Source: an uncultured SAR86 cluster bacterium
Lineage (GTDB): Bacteria > Pseudomonadota > Gammaproteobacteria > Magnimaribacterales > D2472
Direction of reading: 5' to 3'
DNA: 64,000 bases
NCBI GenBank assembly: GCA_902599315.1
Contig: CACKEY010000001.1
Location: forward strand, 237,328 to 301,327
Positions 51,541-59,836 of the stretch are shown one piece after another. Position numbers and translations under genes: made by a program. The notes beneath the pieces were generated by a model. The model searched no databases, had not been told where the DNA came from, and saw only the letters and a program-made list of their open reading frames with translations. Position 1 is the first letter of the stretch. The number at the start of each line of letters is the position of its first letter.

Positions 51541-52521
51541 CTATTTTGTGAGAGTTCCAACAATGTGAGCTAAAATTTTATACGGGTCAGCATTTGAAGC
51601 AGGCCTTCTGTCTTCTAAGTAACCGTTCCAGTTATGCTCAACTGTATATACTGGAATCCTTATACTAGCTCCTCGATCACTTACTCCATATGAGAATTGA
51701 TCAATGCTTTGAGTTTCATGGAGGCCTGTCAACCTCATATCATTGTCAGAGCCATAGGCAGCAATTCCTTCTTCATGAACAGCACCAAGCTTGTCACACA
51801 ATGAAGAAAATAATTCTTCTGAGCCTTTGGATCTCATTTCTTCATTTGAAAAGTTAGTATGCATTCCTGAACCATTCCAATCACCAGTTTTTGGTTTAGG
51901 ATGAATGTTTACACCAACTCCGTATTCTTCTGCAATTTTATATAGAAGATATCTGCTAATCCAAAGATCATCAGCTGCTTTTATTCCAGTACCAAAACAT
52001 TGATATTCCCACTGACCAAGTGCAACTTCTGCATTTGTACCCGTTAGTGTGATTCCTAAGTCAAGACAAGCCTGAAGATGATGGTCAGAAATTTCTCTGC
52101 CAACAACATTACCAGCTCCAACACCACAATAGAATTCGCCTTGTGCTCTCGGCTCTCCATTTTCCCATCCAAGAGGCTCGCCAGTTTCAGGATCAGTAAA
52201 GAAAAATTCTTGCTCAAATCCAAACCACCATTCATCTGTGACGACTTCAGCGGCAGCTGCTCTAAAATTTGATGGATGAGTTGTATGATCAGCTGATTGG
52301 ACTTGAGTCATTACTAAATCATGACCGTTTGGATTTTCGTAAGTTTCAACTGGAAGAAGTAGGCAGTCTGAGCTTCCACCTTCGGCTTGTTGTGTTGATG
52401 AACCATCAAAGGACCAATCAGGAGGAGTATCTGCATCTGTTGCTTTAACTTTGCTCCTCATAAATGGCTCTGGTTGATAACCATCAAGCCAAATGTATTC
52501 ATATGTTTTATATTTTGACAT
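51541..52521 (-). CDS. glnII: Glutamine synthetase type II (GSII, eukaryote-like)
   Basis: The 326-residue enzyme begins MSKYKTYEYIWLDGYQPEPFMRSKVKATDADTPPDWSFDGSSTQQAEGGSSDC, the beginning typical of GlnII and plant/animal GS and not of 470-residue bacterial GSI. Active-site blocks are WWFGFEQEFFFTDPETGEPLGW, GQWEYQCFGTG, KTGDWNGSGMHTNFSNEEMR and RRPASNADPY. The GSI adenylylation tyrosine region is absent. It makes glutamine from glutamate, ATP and ammonium. Upstream are a sigma-54 promoter and two NtrC-type palindromes. No GSI gene is seen in this window. Confidence 0.95.
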   Translation of the reverse strand: MSKYKTYEYIWLDGYQPEPFMRSKVKATDADTPPDWSFDGSSTQQAEGGSSDCLLLPVETYENPNGHDLVMTQVQSADHTTHPSNFRAAAAEVVTDEWWFGFEQEFFFTDPETGEPLGWENGEPRAQGEFYCGVGAGNVVGREISDHHLQACLDLGITLTGTNAEVALGQWEYQCFGTGIKAADDLWISRYLLYKIAEEYGVGVNIHPKPKTGDWNGSGMHTNFSNEEMRSKGSEELFSSLCDKLGAVHEEGIAAYGSDNDMRLTGLHETQSIDQFSYGVSDRGASIRIPVYTVEHNWNGYLEDRRPASNADPYKILAHIVGTLTK

Positions 52522-52568
52522 TATCTTTCTCCTAAAAAGTTATAAAATTTTATAGTGCTATATAAATA

Positions 52569-52585
52569 TGCAATATCAGTGCCAA
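52569..52585 (-). promoter_or_regulatory. Sigma-54 promoter of glnII
   Basis: On the minus strand the bases read TTGGCACTGATATTGCA, which contains the consensus TGGCAC-N5-TTGCA with the invariant GG (-24) and GC (-12) correctly spaced. The transcription start would fall about 52558, leaving a leader of about 37 bases with AGGAG before the ATG at 52521. NtrC is the natural activator. Confidence 0.92.
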
Positions 52586-52591
52586 TATTTA

Positions 52592-52608
52592 CGCACTTAT
52601 ATAGTGCA
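52592..52608. promoter_or_regulatory. NtrC-type binding palindrome, promoter-proximal
   Basis: CGCACTTATATAGTGCA fits TGCACY-N5-RGTGCA at 11 of 12 defined positions; only the first base differs. Its centre is about 42 bases upstream of the expected start and its edge lies six bases from the -24 element. That is closer than usual for enhancer sites. Confidence 0.8.
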
Positions 52609-52643
52609 ATTAACGAAATATTATAGAGCATCATGTTTAAATA

Positions 52644-52660
52644 TGCACTTATTTAGTGCA
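52644..52660. promoter_or_regulatory. NtrC-type binding palindrome, promoter-distal
   Basis: TGCACTTATTTAGTGCA is a full match to TGCACY-N5-RGTGCA. It is centred about 94 bases upstream of the expected glnII start and 52 bases from the proximal site, about five helical turns, so the two dimers face the same side. It overlaps the last codons of the adjacent yqiA gene. Confidence 0.85.
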
Positions 52661-53225
52661 TATTTAAGAATATTTTAATTTTTAAAAAGTATTTTTCAAA
52701 GGCTTCAAATGAATGATTTCCACCAAATTTAATCTCAACCTGGCTTGAAGCAAAATACTTGATCGCATATTTATAATCCAGCACTTCGTCACCTGATTGA
52801 ATTAAAGTCAAAAAATTTTTTGGCCTTTTTAGGAATTTAATTTTTTGATTCATTGTTTCCAGCAATTCTAAATGATGATTATTGATAATAAACTTTTCAC
52901 CTGTGGAATAATTTTCATTCTCTCCAAGATACTCTGACATATCTATAGGTGGAACAGCTGGATTTACATTTACACATCGGAGATTATATTTGTCTGAAAA
53001 ATATGTAGCATAAAAACCACCCAAAGAACTTCCAATGATAGATGAGGGAGATTCTTTTTTTATTATTAAATCAATTTGAAGATATGCACTTTCTATATCG
53101 TTGTCTAAATCTGGAATCAGAATCTGAGTTGATTTAGTATTTTTTTTAATAAAGGTATTTATTAGGTTAGCTTTTGTTGAATCAGCAGAAGAGGCAAATC
53201 CATGAAGATATAAAATTTTAGTCAT
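52653..53225 (-). CDS. yqiA: YqiA-like esterase
   Basis: The 190-residue alpha/beta hydrolase begins MTKILYLHGFASSADSTKANL and contains SSIIGSSLGGFYATYFSDKYNLRCVNVNPAVPP, with the nucleophile Ser near residue 67. The late Asp lies in LIQSGDEVLDY and the His in GGNHSFEAFEKYF. YqiA of E. coli hydrolyses short acyl and palmitoyl esters. The first 16 codons have been duplicated upstream, see the 35-codon mini-ORF. The gene ends inside the NtrC-type site of glnII. Confidence 0.92.
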   Translation of the reverse strand: MTKILYLHGFASSADSTKANLINTFIKKNTKSTQILIPDLDNDIESAYLQIDLIIKKESPSSIIGSSLGGFYATYFSDKYNLRCVNVNPAVPPIDMSEYLGENENYSTGEKFIINNHHLELLETMNQKIKFLKRPKNFLTLIQSGDEVLDYKYAIKYFASSQVEIKFGGNHSFEAFEKYFLKIKIFLNMH

Positions 53226-53252
53226 TCAAAAAATTTATTTTCTTTAGTTCAA
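53170..53252. repeat. Direct repeat copy 1 (yqiA start region)
   Basis: This 83-base segment recurs at 53270-53352 with two mismatches, a 100-base period and 17 unique bases between. It carries the first codons of yqiA and a copy of the tail of yqiB. It is a recent tandem duplication of a gene junction. Confidence 0.97.
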
Positions 53253-53325
53253 AGATATTTTGTAAGCTTGCTTTTGTTGAATTAGCAGAAGAGGCAAATC
53301 CATGAAGATATAAAACTTTAGTCAT
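53218..53325 (-). CDS. 35-codon mini-ORF created by duplication of the yqiA start
   Basis: ATG 53323-53325 opens a frame that starts MTKVLYLHGFASSANSTKA, nearly the same as the YqiA N-terminus. It then passes through the 17-base spacer into a copy of the YqiB tail (ELKKINFLND) and stops at TAA 53218-53220. It overlaps yqiB by eight bases at its start and yqiA by eight at its end, so it could relay translational coupling. It lacks most of the esterase fold and is probably not a functional protein. Confidence 0.6.
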   Translation of the reverse strand: MTKVLYLHGFASSANSTKASLQNIFELKKINFLND

Positions 53326-53352
53326 TCAAAAAATTTATTTTCTTTAGTTCAA
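53270..53352. repeat. Direct repeat copy 2 (yqiB end region)
   Basis: This is the second copy of the 83-base repeat, differing at two bases. It contains the genuine last codons and stop of yqiB (53318-53320) together with an extra copy of the yqiA start codon at 53323-53325. Confidence 0.97.
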
Positions 53353-53749
53353 CTGCTCCGTTTATAAAAATATTCTCTAGCCATTCAGTTAGAATTCTAT
53401 TTTGTTGATATTTCTCATCTTGCGAGTGACTGAATTGTTGAGGGGAAAAAAATGGAACTGGTTTTTCCTGTTGATAAGAAACTACTTCAGCTAATTTTGC
53501 ATCGATGTAAATATTTATTCTCAATAAAAAATCCACCAAAGCCAGATCATTGTTCTTAAATTTCGCCTCAATAGATAGAGTATGTTGTGTTCGTGAAATT
53601 ACAATAAATTCAGCTTCACTTTTTTGGGTATGATTAAGAATCTCAAAAACATAGACATCATGTTTAAAGCTGCAAAGAATTTTTCTAAGTCTAGAATAAT
53701 TTGCACTACATGTTGTTAGGTGATCCCTAGTTTTTAAAATTTTATACAT
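53318..53749 (-). CDS. yqiB: DUF1249 family protein YqiB
   Basis: The 143-residue protein contains DFLLRINIYIDAKLAEVVSYQQEKPVPFFSPQQFSHSQDEKYQQNRILTEWLENIF. This matches the DUF1249 pattern (VRxYxDAxxAEVxxxQ ... DEKxQxNxFLxEWL). In E. coli yqiB stands directly before yqiA and cpdA, and the same order is kept here. Its function is unknown. The last ten residues (ELKKINFLND) also occur as an extra copy within the mini-ORF downstream. It follows the GNAT-like gene without a gap. Confidence 0.82.
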   Translation of the reverse strand: MYKILKTRDHLTTCSANYSRLRKILCSFKHDVYVFEILNHTQKSEAEFIVISRTQHTLSIEAKFKNNDLALVDFLLRINIYIDAKLAEVVSYQQEKPVPFFSPQQFSHSQDEKYQQNRILTEWLENIFINGAVELKKINFLND

Positions 53750-54877
53750 TTAATAAATTTTATAATCTTTGTTGAAAGGAGTATAGGATTTGCAGGCTTC
53801 GATATAATTTTCTATCTGTATTTTTTCAGATGTACAAAAATGAATTACAGCTTCGTCAAAATCTTTTTCTAAAAAATAATGAAATGATGAACTTGAATGC
53901 GGTTGAAATCCTCTCCGAATTTTATGTTCACCTTGAACTCCTGGATCAAAGTATTTGAGATTGTTTTTTATACAGTATTCTATTCCTTGATAATAACAAC
54001 ACTCAAAGTGCAGGTTTTTTATTTTCTTTGTTGCTCCCCAATGTCTTCCATACAAGGTATTTTCACCTTCAAAACAAAGTGAGGCACCAATTGTTTCTCC
54101 TTCAAGCTCTGCAAAAAAAATAACTGGTTTAACACATTGATTTCCGGTATTTATTAAATAAAAAAATTCCTTATTTAGATATGGATTTTGGGCTCTCTCA
54201 TAGTACGTTTTTTGATAAAATATATAAAATAAATCCCAATCTTCAATGGTAATTTCATCACATTTTTTGCAATTAATTTTAATATTTAATTTCTTAATAC
54301 TATTTCTCTCTTTTCGAATAGTAGATCTTTGACGAGATGTAAAAATTGATAAGAAATGATCAAAGTCAGAAAAATTATCATTTATCCATGTAAATCTGTA
54401 ATTAAATCTTTCAATAAAATTTCTATCACGCAAAATGGCCTTGCACTCTTCATTTGGAAAAAGAATATGCCAAGACTCTATTTGCTCTGCCTCCATTTTT
54501 TTTATACCCGCATCAATTAGACCAATTTTATTTTTTTTATTTTTAGCTAGAATTCTATCTCCTTCACAAGGAGTAAAAGGAATTGCTGTTAGTAATTTAG
54601 GGTAATATCTTCTACCCGTCCTTTGTAAGGCATTTGCCCATTGCTGATCGAAAATGAATTCACCATAACTGTTAAATTTTTTATATAACGGCATAAAACT
54701 TATCAATTTTTCACCTTCAATTTCTCCTAGATGATTTGGAATCCACCCAGAGATTTCTGCAGCAGATTCACTTTGCTCCATTGCTCTAAGGTATGCAAAA
54801 TCTTCGAAAGGATTATTTGCTTTATATGAATAAGATTTCTCTTTTAAATTAATTTTTTGGATTTCAGATTTCATCAA
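53750..54877 (-). CDS. GNAT/FemAB-like acyltransferase family protein (PF04339, DUF482)
   Basis: The 375-residue protein begins with a conserved YLRAMEQSESAAEISGWIPNHL and has FIFDQQWANALQRTGRRYYPKLLTAIPFTPCEGDRIL near residue 85. RQRSTIRKERNSI follows near 185, and LYGRHWGATKKIKNLHFECCYYQGIEYCIKNNLKYFDPGVQGEHKIRRGFQP is near 285. These match the DUF482/peptidogalycan-biosynthesis group with a GNAT fold. The substrate is unknown, and aminoacyl or acyl transfer is expected. Its stop directly precedes the yqiB start. Confidence 0.85.
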   Translation of the reverse strand: MMKSEIQKINLKEKSYSYKANNPFEDFAYLRAMEQSESAAEISGWIPNHLGEIEGEKLISFMPLYKKFNSYGEFIFDQQWANALQRTGRRYYPKLLTAIPFTPCEGDRILAKNKKNKIGLIDAGIKKMEAEQIESWHILFPNEECKAILRDRNFIERFNYRFTWINDNFSDFDHFLSIFTSRQRSTIRKERNSIKKLNIKINCKKCDEITIEDWDLFYIFYQKTYYERAQNPYLNKEFFYLINTGNQCVKPVIFFAELEGETIGASLCFEGENTLYGRHWGATKKIKNLHFECCYYQGIEYCIKNNLKYFDPGVQGEHKIRRGFQPHSSSSFHYFLEKDFDEAVIHFCTSEKIQIENYIEACKSYTPFNKDYKIY

Positions 54878-54878
54878 A

Positions 54879-55721
54879 TTAGATAATAAGAAAACATAAT
54901 ACTGAGAGCATTAGTAAATAAAAAGATGCCCAATGATTATTTTTAAATGCCAGGAAATATTTCTTTTGATTAGCAAGATGATGTTGGTGTAAGTAAAATC
55001 CAATTAAAAAAATTACTCCTAAGTACCAAACAAATTTAAGTGCAGCCTGCCATCCCACAATTAGCAAAAGAAAAATTGCCATTGATTGAAAGCAAGCAAC
55101 AATTTTTAAAGTGTTTGATCCCCACCATATTGGTGTCGAGTTAATACCTAGTTTTTTGTCGTCATCTATATCACATAATCCATAAAGTGTATCAAAAGCA
55201 ATAGTCATCGCAGCAAGTGCAAAGTAAAGAAATGTCATTGTTGAATTATTTAATTCATCTGTCATGGCATAAACAATAATCGTTGGATTAAAAGTGAGAC
55301 CAAGAAATATTTGCGGCCCCATTAAAAATCTTTTTGTGAGGGGATATAAAATTATCAATAGGCTAAAGCAAAAACTTATAAAAATGGTATTTGCATTAGT
55401 TAGGCTGAGTAAAATCAAACTTAAAAATCCAAGAATTAAAAATAGAGCCCAGCTTTCGTATATTGACACTCTTTTGCTCGGAATCGGCCTTAATTTTGTT
55501 CTTTCTACACTGCCATCAAGGTCTTTATCCCATATATCGTTAATAACGCAACCCGCAGATCTAACTAAGATGCTTCCTATAACAACTATTAAAAAATCAG
55601 AATATATAAAATTACCACCAGTACTTATAATTAATGCTAATAATGCTGGCCAAAGTAAAAGATATATCCCAATAGGCTTATCAAGCCTCATTAGTTCAAA
55701 GAATGCATGTGCTTTATTCAT
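54879..55721 (-). CDS. ubiA: 4-hydroxybenzoate octaprenyltransferase
   Basis: From ATG 55721, which overlaps the ubiC stop by four bases, the enzyme has 280 residues; a longer frame to 55757 would run into ubiC. It begins MNKAHAFFELMRLDKPIGIYLLLWPALLAL. The prenyl-diphosphate metal motif is RSAGCVINDIWDKDLDGSVERTKLRPIPS (NDxxD), and the second DxxxD site is AFDTLYGLCDIDDDKKLGINSTPI. About eight membrane helices are present. It prenylates 4-hydroxybenzoate, the product of UbiC, for ubiquinone. Confidence 0.95.
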   Translation of the reverse strand: MNKAHAFFELMRLDKPIGIYLLLWPALLALIISTGGNFIYSDFLIVVIGSILVRSAGCVINDIWDKDLDGSVERTKLRPIPSKRVSIYESWALFLILGFLSLILLSLTNANTIFISFCFSLLIILYPLTKRFLMGPQIFLGLTFNPTIIVYAMTDELNNSTMTFLYFALAAMTIAFDTLYGLCDIDDDKKLGINSTPIWWGSNTLKIVACFQSMAIFLLLIVGWQAALKFVWYLGVIFLIGFYLHQHHLANQKKYFLAFKNNHWASFYLLMLSVLCFLII

Positions 55722-56257
55722 GGGGATAAGAAAACCTCCATAACAGTTAATGGGCAATCACGAACAAGGTAATGTGTTCTTCTTCCCCAAACATTACTAT
55801 TATCAGCCATAGTAAATTCTGCAAATTCACGATTAGTTTTAACAAATAATTTACTTTGAAAGATCAGATCACCCAGTGGCTTAGACCCTATTGATCCCAA
55901 TCCTGGATATCCTTTAGATGATGTAAGAGTTGGGATGATACTTCTTGCATGAACCAAAGGTAATAAATTTCCATACAGCAATACTTCTCTAATCCGAACC
56001 TCTTCAGGAGACATTTTAAGAGCCGCATATTCGTCTTCTTCTGCTATTCCAATATCATCTCGCAAAATTTCTAGTTTGAATTCGGCTTTAGATGAAATTT
56101 TTTTTGTAATTGAATACTCCTCATTTAACCAATCTAGAATTCTTTTTTCTTTCAAGCGATGTTTTAATTCCGAAGAATTTAGCCATTTATTTTTTCTTGT
56201 AAGTTGCATTAGAATTAGATCTTTAAAATCTGATATTATAGCCTGCTTAATTTTCAT
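55718..56257 (-). CDS. ubiC: Chorismate lyase
   Basis: The 179-residue protein contains RIREVLLYGNLLPLVHARSIIPTL near residue 88, KPLGDLIFQSKLFVKTNREFAEF near 125 and a terminal NVWGRRTHYLVRDCPLTVMEVFLSP. These carry the substrate Arg and Glu pattern of UbiC. It converts chorismate to 4-hydroxybenzoate and pyruvate, the first step of ubiquinone synthesis. It is upstream of and overlaps ubiA, as in many gammaproteobacteria. It is divergent from rubredoxin with 40 bases between starts. Confidence 0.92.
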   Translation of the reverse strand: MKIKQAIISDFKDLILMQLTRKNKWLNSSELKHRLKEKRILDWLNEEYSITKKISSKAEFKLEILRDDIGIAEEDEYAALKMSPEEVRIREVLLYGNLLPLVHARSIIPTLTSSKGYPGLGSIGSKPLGDLIFQSKLFVKTNREFAEFTMADNSNVWGRRTHYLVRDCPLTVMEVFLSP

Positions 56258-56297
56258 TAAATGAGACTTTTAACACTTATTAAATAAGAGAGAAAAA

Positions 56298-56471
56298 ATG
56301 CAATATAAAAAATGGGAATGCATTGTTTGCGGACTGATATATGACGAAGAGCTAGGCTGGCCTGATGATGGTATTGAGCCTGGTACTGCATGGGATGATG
56401 TTCCTGATGATTGGTTGTGTCCAGACTGTGGAGTCGGTAAAGAAGATTTTGAAATGATAGAAATTGAATGA
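56298..56471 (+). CDS. Rubredoxin
   Basis: ATG 56298 opens a 57-residue protein with the two iron-binding knuckles CIVCG (Cys 8 and 11) and CPDCG (Cys 41 and 44). The central [22 protein letters not shown] is the classical rubredoxin sequence. It is a one-iron electron carrier, often paired with alkane hydroxylase or with NADH:rubredoxin reductase; neither partner is adjacent. AGAGAGAAA precedes the start. The stop overlaps the next ATG (ATGA). Confidence 0.95.
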   Translation: MQYKKWECIVCGLIYDEELGWPDDGIEPGTAWDDVPDDWLCPDCGVGKEDFEMIEIE

Positions 56472-57730
56472 TTGATACCCCAAAAAACCTTACCAGAAAC
56501 ATACTTATTGGTCTGATCCTCGGTTTTGTTGTCGGTTCTTTCCTTTTTTACACTGATTTTTTACCAAGCCAGATTGATGACTTAATAGAAAAATATATTT
56601 TTAATCTTGGGGGAGATATCTTCATGAATCTCCTGAAGTTGTTAGTTGTGCCTTTAGTTTTCTTTTCTTTGGTATCGGGCATTTCCTCTTTAGGAAGGGA
56701 ACAGTCTTTAGGAAAGTTAACATCTAAGACTGTTGGATTCTATTTGCTAACAACTGCCATAGCAGTATCTTTAGCCTTACTTGCAGGTTCGCTCTTTAAA
56801 CCAGGCTCTAATTACTCATCTGAATTAGCAATGATTGCACCAAGCTCCTTGCCTGAGGGCCAAGGAATTTATTTTACTATTGTGGGAATTTTTCCATCAA
56901 ACATTATTCAAGCCATGGCAGAAAACCAAATGCTAGCAATAGTTTTCTTTAGCATTATATTTGGTCTAGCACTGAATAAGACCAATCATTTAACAGGTAA
57001 TTTAAGTGATTCATTTTCTAAATTAAATACTGTATTTTTACAACTGATTGTAATGATAATGAGCTTTGCACCCTTGGGTGTTTTTTGTTTAATTGGAAAA
57101 TTTGTTATCGCTGATGGGCTTGATATATTCCAAGACGTTGTTACCTATGTTGTTTTATTAATTACCCTGCTCTTATTTCACGCGGCTTTTACCTACTCTT
57201 TTTTTCTAAAGGTTATAGGTGGTTTAAATCCAATAACTTTTTTCAAAAAGATGAAAGATGTTATTTTATTTGCATTTTCTACTTCATCAAGTGCTGCAAC
57301 AATTCCAGTAACTCTCAAAACCGCTAATCAAGATTTAGGCGTTAATCAGAATGTAGCTTCTTTTGTGGTGCCTGTTGGAGCTACTATCAATATGGATGGA
57401 ACAGCAATCATGCAAGGCTTAGCAACTGTATTTATTGCTCAAATGTCTGGCATTGATCTAACACTATTTCAGTATATGCAAGTTGTCTTACTAGCTGTTG
57501 CAACCTCAATTGGAACAGCTGCTGTTCCATCAGCGGGAACGATTACTTTAATAATAATTTTGCAGCAATTTAACTTACCACTTGAGGCAATAGGGATCAT
57601 TTTGGCAGTTGATAGAGTTCTAGATATGATCAGAACATCGGTAAATGTTACCGGTGATGCCGCAATTGCATGTATAGTTGCGAAAACAGAGAATCAGTTG
57701 GATGAAAATATTTTTAATTCAAAGGCTTAA
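56468..57730 (+). CDS. Dicarboxylate/amino acid:cation symporter (DAACS family)
   Basis: The 420-residue protein has eight membrane helices plus re-entrant loops. The first hairpin carries [57 protein letters not shown], with the NMDGT cation/substrate motif. The helix 8 region is [24 protein letters not shown] (substrate Asp and Asn). This is the GltP/GltT/DctA fold, which takes up glutamate, aspartate or C4-dicarboxylates with sodium or protons. The exact substrate is not certain. It overlaps rubredoxin by four bases, perhaps only compaction. Confidence 0.92.
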   Translation: MIDTPKNLTRNILIGLILGFVVGSFLFYTDFLPSQIDDLIEKYIFNLGGDIFMNLLKLLVVPLVFFSLVSGISSLGREQSLGKLTSKTVGFYLLTTAIAVSLALLAGSLFKPGSNYSSELAMIAPSSLPEGQGIYFTIVGIFPSNIIQAMAENQMLAIVFFSIIFGLALNKTNHLTGNLSDSFSKLNTVFLQLIVMIMSFAPLGVFCLIGKFVIADGLDIFQDVVTYVVLLITLLLFHAAFTYSFFLKVIGGLNPITFFKKMKDVILFAFSTSSSAATIPVTLKTANQDLGVNQNVASFVVPVGATINMDGTAIMQGLATVFIAQMSGIDLTLFQYMQVVLLAVATSIGTAAVPSAGTITLIIILQQFNLPLEAIGIILAVDRVLDMIRTSVNVTGDAAIACIVAKTENQLDENIFNSKA

Positions 57731-57787
57731 TTACTAATTAAACTTAATTTTATTTGATAAAATCTAACGCTTTTTAAAAGGAGAGAA

Positions 57788-59779
57788 ATGATGAATGTAT
57801 TAATTGCACCTGCATTAGGTATTTTTGGTTTAGTTGCTGCTTTTGTGGTATTTAGTTTGGTCATGCGTTATTCAGATGGAACAGATCAAGTGAAAAAGAT
57901 TGGTGACGAAATTCATAAGGGCGCAATGAAATTCATGAAAACCGAATATACCTATCTTCTAATTTTTGTTGCTGTATTGGTTATTCTGGTTGCAACTTTT
58001 CTAACAATTCAATCAGCTATTGCAGTTATTGTTGGTGCAGCATGTTCATCATTAGCAGGATTTATTGGAATGTATGCAGCAACAAAAGCTAATGTTAGAA
58101 CTGCAACTGCAGCTCAGCAAGATGGTGCAGCTGCTGCATTAAGTGTTTCTTTCTATGGAGGTTCTGTGATGGGATTATGTGTCGCCTCACTTGGCTTAAT
58201 TGGTCTAGGCGGCCTCTTCTATTTTTTCAGTGAATCTCATGTTCATGCACTTGAGGGATTTGGTATGGGTGCGTCAGTTGTTGCATTATTCTCTCGAGTT
58301 GGCGGAGGCATTTTTACAAAGAGTGCAGATGTTGGAGCTGACTTGGTTGGCAAGATTGAGGCTGGCATTCCCGAGGATGATCCAAGGAATCCTGGAGTTA
58401 TTGCAGATAATGTTGGAGATAATGTTGGTGATGTTGCAGGAATGGGCTCAGATATTTTTGAGTCCTATTGCGGTTCAATGATTGCTTCTATTGCCATAGC
58501 TTACACTTTAGGCTCCAAAGAAATGATGATGTATCCATTGGCGCTAACTTCAATTGGCCTCATAGCTTCAATTATTGGGATAATAATTGTTAAATTGCAA
58601 TCAGCAAAAGCTCCAGCAAGCGCTTTAAGATCGGGAACCCTTTTAGCTCCAGTCATTTTTATCATCATGGCTTATTTTTTAACAAATAGTATGGTTGGTG
58701 TTTCAATGAATGTTTGGTGGGCAGTCGTTTGTGGAGCTGTTGGTGGGGTCCTTATTGGATTAATTACTGAATACTATACCGGCGGAGCCCCTGTGAAAAA
58801 AATTGCTGAGTCTGGAGAAACTGGTTCAGCAACGGTTATGATTTCAGGCCTGTCTGTTGGAATGCAGTCTGTTGTAATTCCGATTTTAGTATTGGCAACT
58901 ATTATTCTTATATCCACAAGTTTATCAGGCGTTTATGGAGTTGGTGTTGCTGCAGTCGGCATGCTTTCAACTGTTGGTATTACTATGGCTATTGATGCAT
59001 ATGGTCCGGTGGCAGATAATGCTGGTGGAATAGCAGAGATGGCTGGCATGGGTGAAGATGTAAGAGAGATTACCGATTCATTGGATGAGCTTGGCAATAC
59101 AACAGCAGCCATAGGAAAAGGCTTTGCAATTGGAGCTGCAGCTCTTGCTGCATTAGCAATTATTTCTGCATTCTCAGCAGTTGTGAGTCTTAACTTCGGC
59201 GAAGCTTTTACATTGTCTCTTGGTCAACCAATTGTATTAGTTGGAATGTTTATAGGAATATGTATTCCTTTTCTAATTTCTTCAATCACCATGACAGCGG
59301 TTGGAGATGCTGCATTTGAAATGATAAATGAAATTAGAAGACAGTTCAGAGAAATTGCTGGCTTGATGGAAGGCAATGCTGATCCTGACTCAGAAAAATG
59401 TGTTGAGATAGCAACCAAAGCAGCTTTAAAAAAGATGATGTTACCAGGTGTTATTGCAGTAGCAATGCCAGCAGTTGTTGGGTTTGGCTTGGGTGCTATG
59501 GCATTAGGTGGAATGCTTGCAGGCGGTCTTTTAGGTTGCGTTGCACTTGCCTTGTTTATGGCAAATGCTGGCGGCGCTTGGGACAATGCCAAGAAATATG
59601 TTGAGAAGGGCAACCTTGGTGGAAAGGGTTCTGATACCCATGCCGCAGCTGTTGTTGGAGACACTGTTGGCGATCCATTTAAAGACACATCTGGACCTTC
59701 AATGAACATCTTAATTAATGTAATGGCAATTGTTAGTTTAGTTATAGCTCCATTGTTAACATTGAACGGAATGTTATAA
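57788..59779 (+). CDS. hppA: Membrane-bound, ion-pumping pyrophosphatase (probably K+-dependent type)
   Basis: The 663-residue protein has about 16 membrane helices and the PPi-binding [35 protein letters not shown] near residue 180. [15 protein letters not shown] lies near 408, and [14 protein letters not shown] near 440 has Ala at the position where K+-independent enzymes have Lys, suggesting K+ dependence. The C-terminal motif is [12 protein letters not shown]...[19 protein letters not shown]. It pumps protons or sodium across the membrane using PPi. AAAGGAGAGA precedes the ATG. Confidence 0.94.
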   Translation: MMNVLIAPALGIFGLVAAFVVFSLVMRYSDGTDQVKKIGDEIHKGAMKFMKTEYTYLLIFVAVLVILVATFLTIQSAIAVIVGAACSSLAGFIGMYAATKANVRTATAAQQDGAAAALSVSFYGGSVMGLCVASLGLIGLGGLFYFFSESHVHALEGFGMGASVVALFSRVGGGIFTKSADVGADLVGKIEAGIPEDDPRNPGVIADNVGDNVGDVAGMGSDIFESYCGSMIASIAIAYTLGSKEMMMYPLALTSIGLIASIIGIIIVKLQSAKAPASALRSGTLLAPVIFIIMAYFLTNSMVGVSMNVWWAVVCGAVGGVLIGLITEYYTGGAPVKKIAESGETGSATVMISGLSVGMQSVVIPILVLATIILISTSLSGVYGVGVAAVGMLSTVGITMAIDAYGPVADNAGGIAEMAGMGEDVREITDSLDELGNTTAAIGKGFAIGAAALAALAIISAFSAVVSLNFGEAFTLSLGQPIVLVGMFIGICIPFLISSITMTAVGDAAFEMINEIRRQFREIAGLMEGNADPDSEKCVEIATKAALKKMMLPGVIAVAMPAVVGFGLGAMALGGMLAGGLLGCVALALFMANAGGAWDNAKKYVEKGNLGGKGSDTHAAAVVGDTVGDPFKDTSGPSMNILINVMAIVSLVIAPLLTLNGML

Positions 59780-59799
59780 AGTAACTTAATTAGAAACTT

Positions 59800-59830
59800 A
59801 AAAAAAGACCCGCATCTGCGGGTTTTTTTA
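59800..59830. terminator. Bidirectional intrinsic terminator after hppA
   Basis: ACCCGC/GCGGGT stem (59808-59813 with 59818-59823) with a four-base loop is flanked by a run of A and followed by seven T. It lies between hppA and the convergent NAD-binding gene and can work both ways. Confidence 0.88.
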
Positions 59831-59836
59831 TTTCAT

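Noticed and set aside
55294-55743. 149-residue open frame antisense to ubiA
   Set aside because: It is complementary to the conserved prenyltransferase motifs and has no ribosome site or homology; shadow frame.
59224-59709. 161-residue open frame antisense to hppA
   Set aside because: It is proline-rich complement of the glycine/alanine-rich pump sequence; shadow frame.
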